Virus record (IMG/VR): IMGVR_UViG_3300048916_000276
Coordinates: 1-25,004 of that record
Strand: one strand, 5' to 3'
Source of the DNA: a virus
DNA length: 25,004 nucleotides
Part shown: positions 23,209 to 25,004 of the stretch, piece by piece
How the letters are laid out: every line of letters begins with the position of its first letter
How positions within the stretch are numbered: the first letter of the stretch is position 1
The notes under the pieces: model-generated
Told to the model about the DNA's origin: nothing
Seen by the model: the letters and a program-made list of their open reading frames with translations, nothing else
Database searches by the model: none
Made by a program: the position numbers and the translations under genes

Positions 23209-23988
23209 CTAGGCGGGAAGGACGGCGCATCGGCACCGGGGGTGGGCCGGCGGGTAGGCGTCGCCGCTGGGATAGGTGCTGCCGAGCGGGAGCGTTCCGG
23301 CGGCGGCATTGGCTTCGCAGACCGGGCAGACACGGCCGTCTGGCTCGGTCTGCCAGCGGCCGTGCGCGACGCCGCTGCGCCGGTAGCCGTCGGCTGCTCC
23401 TGCCGCGATGGCCCGGGTCGTTTCGGTGACGGCCGCCGCGTAGGCGCGGTCGGGGTCGGCCATAGCGGCGTGCATGGCGGCGCCGATGCTGTGCGGTGTG
23501 TCGCCGGCTGCGGTGCCGTCTGCGAGGGCCTTGGCCGCGTCCTTGATGCGGGAAGCGGTCAGGGCCGCCGCGGTGGCGCCGGCCCCAAGCGAGAGCATGG
23601 CGAGGGCCGGGCCGGTGCCGTGGTCCTCGATGCCGGCCTGTGCTGCGGGGGCGCCGCCGGGCTGCCAGCTGTTCAGGTTGCTGGTGGTGCCGGTGGTCAC
23701 GGTCGCGGCGGATACCGCGCCGACGAGATAGGCGTCGGCGTAGAGGCCAGCGAGCGCGTCGGTGAGCGCGGGCCCGGGCGTGATGTCCTGGCTCGTGAGG
23801 TAGGTGGCGGCGGCCGCGGCCAGCGTCTGCCGGTCCGTGCCGTTGCCGCCGTTGTTGGAGGCGAAGGCCTGGGCCAGTCGGGTTGCGGCCGTGACGGTGA
23901 GTGCGGTGCCGAGCGCGGCGGCGATCAGCGGCGCCCAGTAGCGGGCGGTGCGCTCATCGTGGTCCCAGCCGGGCCAGGCGTCGGGGCT
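23209..23988 (-). CDS. Head morphogenesis (SPP1 gp7/MuF-like) domain, in the -1 frame of the portal-NUDIX gene
   Basis: 259 residues from the slip point to the TAG at 23209. It starts SPDAWPGWDHDERTARYWAP, continues with Ala-rich helices, and ends with the family's cysteine/histidine motif: RVCPVCEANAAAG, then YPPAHPRCRCAVLP. The frame is open from 24000 but has no ATG, and its only GTG (23700) lacks a ribosome site and would remove the conserved N-terminal part. Just upstream is the heptamer C CCA AAA in the phase needed to enter this frame from the portal-NUDIX gene. The protein would therefore be made as a fusion of at least 598 residues. A base loss or sequencing error in the C3A4 run is the main alternative. 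Minor head proteins of this family act with the portal in head assembly or DNA ejection. Confidence 0.8.
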   Translation of the reverse strand, partial: SPDAWPGWDHDERTARYWAPLIAAALGTALTVTAATRLAQAFASNNGGNGTDRQTLAAAAATYLTSQDITPGPALTDALAGLYADAYLVGAVSAATVTTGTTSNLNSWQPGGAPAAQAGIEDHGTGPALAMLSLGAGATAAALTASRIKDAAKALADGTAAGDTPHSIGAAMHAAMADPDRAYAAAVTETTRAIAAGAADGYRRSGVAHGRWQTEPDGRVCPVCEANAAAGTLPLGSTYPSGDAYPPAHPRCRCAVLPA

Positions 23989-25004
23989 TTTGGGTCCGCG
24001 TCACCGCCGCCGGCCTTCTCCACGTCCGCGGGGCTGTCGACGCCGAGCGCGGCGAGGACGTTGGGCAGGCTGGCCAGCAGCTCCGCCCGTATGGCAGGGT
24101 TCCCGGCCAGGAGGCAGGGGTCCCACCAGGCGATCGCTTCGACCTGGTCACCGTCGGGGTCGTCCGGGTTGGTGACCTGGCCGCGGCCTGTGCTGACCGG
24201 GACGGCGGTCTCGGAGTCGACGGTCCACACGGTGCCTTGGTAGATGCCGTTCGCGCTGGTCCACGTGCCGGTGAGTGTGCCCGGCGGGGGGATGCAGCCG
24301 GTTTCCTCGGCCCATTCGCGCCAGGCGCCCTGGAGGGGCGTCTCGTTGCCTTCGAGGTGGCCTCCGGGCATCTCCCACGTGCCGGCCGCGGGGTCTTCGG
24401 GGTCGAGGGCCCGCTGCAGCATGAGGACGCGGCCGGTGTCGGCGGCGCGGACGGCGAGTCCGGCGACGGCGACCTCCCCCGTGGCCTTGCGGACGGCAAG
24501 GCGGCCTGCCTGGTTGAGGCGTCGGGCCTGTCGGGTGGTGACGTGCTGGAAGGTGAAGTCCCTCCAACGGCCGTCGCGTCGGCGCGCCCGAGAGAAACGG
24601 TGGAAGGAGCTGAGTTCCCGTTTGGCTAGTTGGTCCCGGTCGTCGTCCTCGTCGTCCGTGGTGCGGACGAGGTCGTAGCCGGTGATGCCGGTCGCCGAGG
24701 TGATGCCCGTGGTGGGCCCGGTCTGGGCGCTGCCGTCCTTGGCGACTTCGGTGTTGTGGACCATCGCGTTGTACCGGGTCTGGTACGCGTTCTCGGCGGC
24801 GGCTGCGGCTGCCTGGTCGGTGGTGCCTGCGGCCGGCACGGCGCCGGGCGGGGGTACGTACGGCTGGTCGAGGACCGGCTGGTCCTTGGCGGGGCCGAAC
24901 GTTTCCGGGTCAACCCTGCCCGCGACGCCGTCGATGGCGAGGAGGGGGATCGGTCCGACACGCGGGGTGGAGTAGAAACGCGGGGTGGGCCGGGTGGGGT
25001 CGCC
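23925..25004 (-). CDS. Portal-like C-terminal region with embedded NUDIX domain (5' end off-window)
   Basis: The frame is open to the window edge, so the 359 residues seen are a C-terminal part. The first ~50 (FYSTPRVGPIPLLAIDG, VDPETFGP) and the segment ELSSFHRFSRARRRDGRWRDF resemble the C-terminal region of actinophage portal proteins, though the portal call is inferred without its N-terminus. A NUDIX domain follows (GEVAVAGLAVRAADTGRVLM, then the box G-x5-E-x7-RE-x2-EE-x-G: GHLEGNE, REWAEETG), with DPDGDQVEAIAWWDP nearer the end. The box is intact, so pyrophosphohydrolase activity is plausible. The last 20 zero-frame residues (from APTPGPAG) are low-complexity; a -1 slip replaces them with the head morphogenesis domain. 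Confidence 0.75.
   Translation of the reverse strand, partial: GDPTRPTPRFYSTPRVGPIPLLAIDGVAGRVDPETFGPAKDQPVLDQPYVPPPGAVPAAGTTDQAAAAAAENAYQTRYNAMVHNTEVAKDGSAQTGPTTGITSATGITGYDLVRTTDDEDDDRDQLAKRELSSFHRFSRARRRDGRWRDFTFQHVTTRQARRLNQAGRLAVRKATGEVAVAGLAVRAADTGRVLMLQRALDPEDPAAGTWEMPGGHLEGNETPLQGAWREWAEETGCIPPPGTLTGTWTSANGIYQGTVWTVDSETAVPVSTGRGQVTNPDDPDGDQVEAIAWWDPCLLAGNPAIRAELLASLPNVLAALGVDSPADVEKAGGGDADPKAPTPGPAGTTMSAPPATGRR
23927..23994 (-). promoter_or_regulatory. Candidate -1 frameshift site joining portal-NUDIX to the head morphogenesis frame
   Basis: The heptamer C CCA AAA (23994-23988) is in the correct zero-frame phase (GAC CCA AAA GCC). Downstream are a stem TGGCCC/GGG-A-CCA (23976-23960; 11-base spacer) and a second hairpin AGCG..CGCCC/GGGCG.CGCT (23954-23927). 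The -1 frame has a stop at 24003-24001, just before the heptamer, and the zero frame stops 20 codons after it. Confidence 0.65.

Noticed and set aside
23209-23700. GTG at 23700 as an independent start of the head morphogenesis gene
   Set aside because: There is no Shine-Dalgarno upstream, and it would discard about 96 in-frame residues that look like genuine protein; entry by frameshift explains them better.
1-25004. CRISPR arrays, tRNAs, insertion sequences, integrase or attachment sites
   Set aside because: None seen on either strand; no regularly spaced direct repeats apart from coding repeats in the tape measure gene.

Overview
The window is a tightly packed late (virion and lysis) module of a tailed siphovirus-type phage or prophage of a high-GC actinobacterium, most likely Streptomyces. 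The basis is the very high GC, GTG/TTG starts, strong AGGAGG sites, and a gene order and protein style typical of actinophages. No integrase, repressor, tRNA or att site is visible, so free phage and prophage cannot be told apart. Every gene but one is on the minus strand and is read from the right end of the window to the left.

Head module (25004 to about 16340, read leftward). It opens with a portal-like C-terminal region carrying a NUDIX domain (5' end off-window). This is followed in the -1 frame by an SPP1-gp7/MuF-like head morphogenesis domain, a short XkdF-like prohead protease, a scaffold, and a HK97-fold major capsid protein with an Ig-like insertion. Next come a small beta-rich protein, a small charged protein, the head-tail adaptor, the head-closure protein, a HK97-gp10-like protein and a tail-terminator-like protein.

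Tail module (16328 to 4095). It holds two small proteins, the major tail protein (preceded by a textbook terminator), the G/GT tail-assembly chaperones with a -1 frameshift, and a 1291-aa tape measure with a lytic transglycosylase domain. A lipoprotein gene on the opposite strand follows, then the distal tail protein, two baseplate/minor tail proteins, a small tail protein and a pectate-lyase-fold tail spike.

Accessory and lysis module (4057 to 1). Three overlapping genes encode a phospholipase-D-type nuclease, a DUF1003 membrane protein and a papain-like peptidase. They are followed by a GH25 plus amidase endolysin with a likely internal translation start, a holin-like protein and a four-helix membrane protein.

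The most notable signals are as follows. (1) The heptamer C CCA AAA occurs at two places where reading frames meet: the expected tail-chaperone site, and an unexpected one joining the portal-NUDIX frame to the head morphogenesis frame, which has no credible start codon of its own. (2) A plus-strand lipoprotein moron sits between tape measure and distal tail genes, closed by a perfect 13-bp hairpin. (3) The nuclease/DUF1003/papain cassette is translationally coupled. (4) Internal ribosome binding sites lie within the endolysin and scaffold genes. (5) Hairpins lie next to the genes for the two most abundant virion proteins. There is no gene-free stretch longer than 300 bases.
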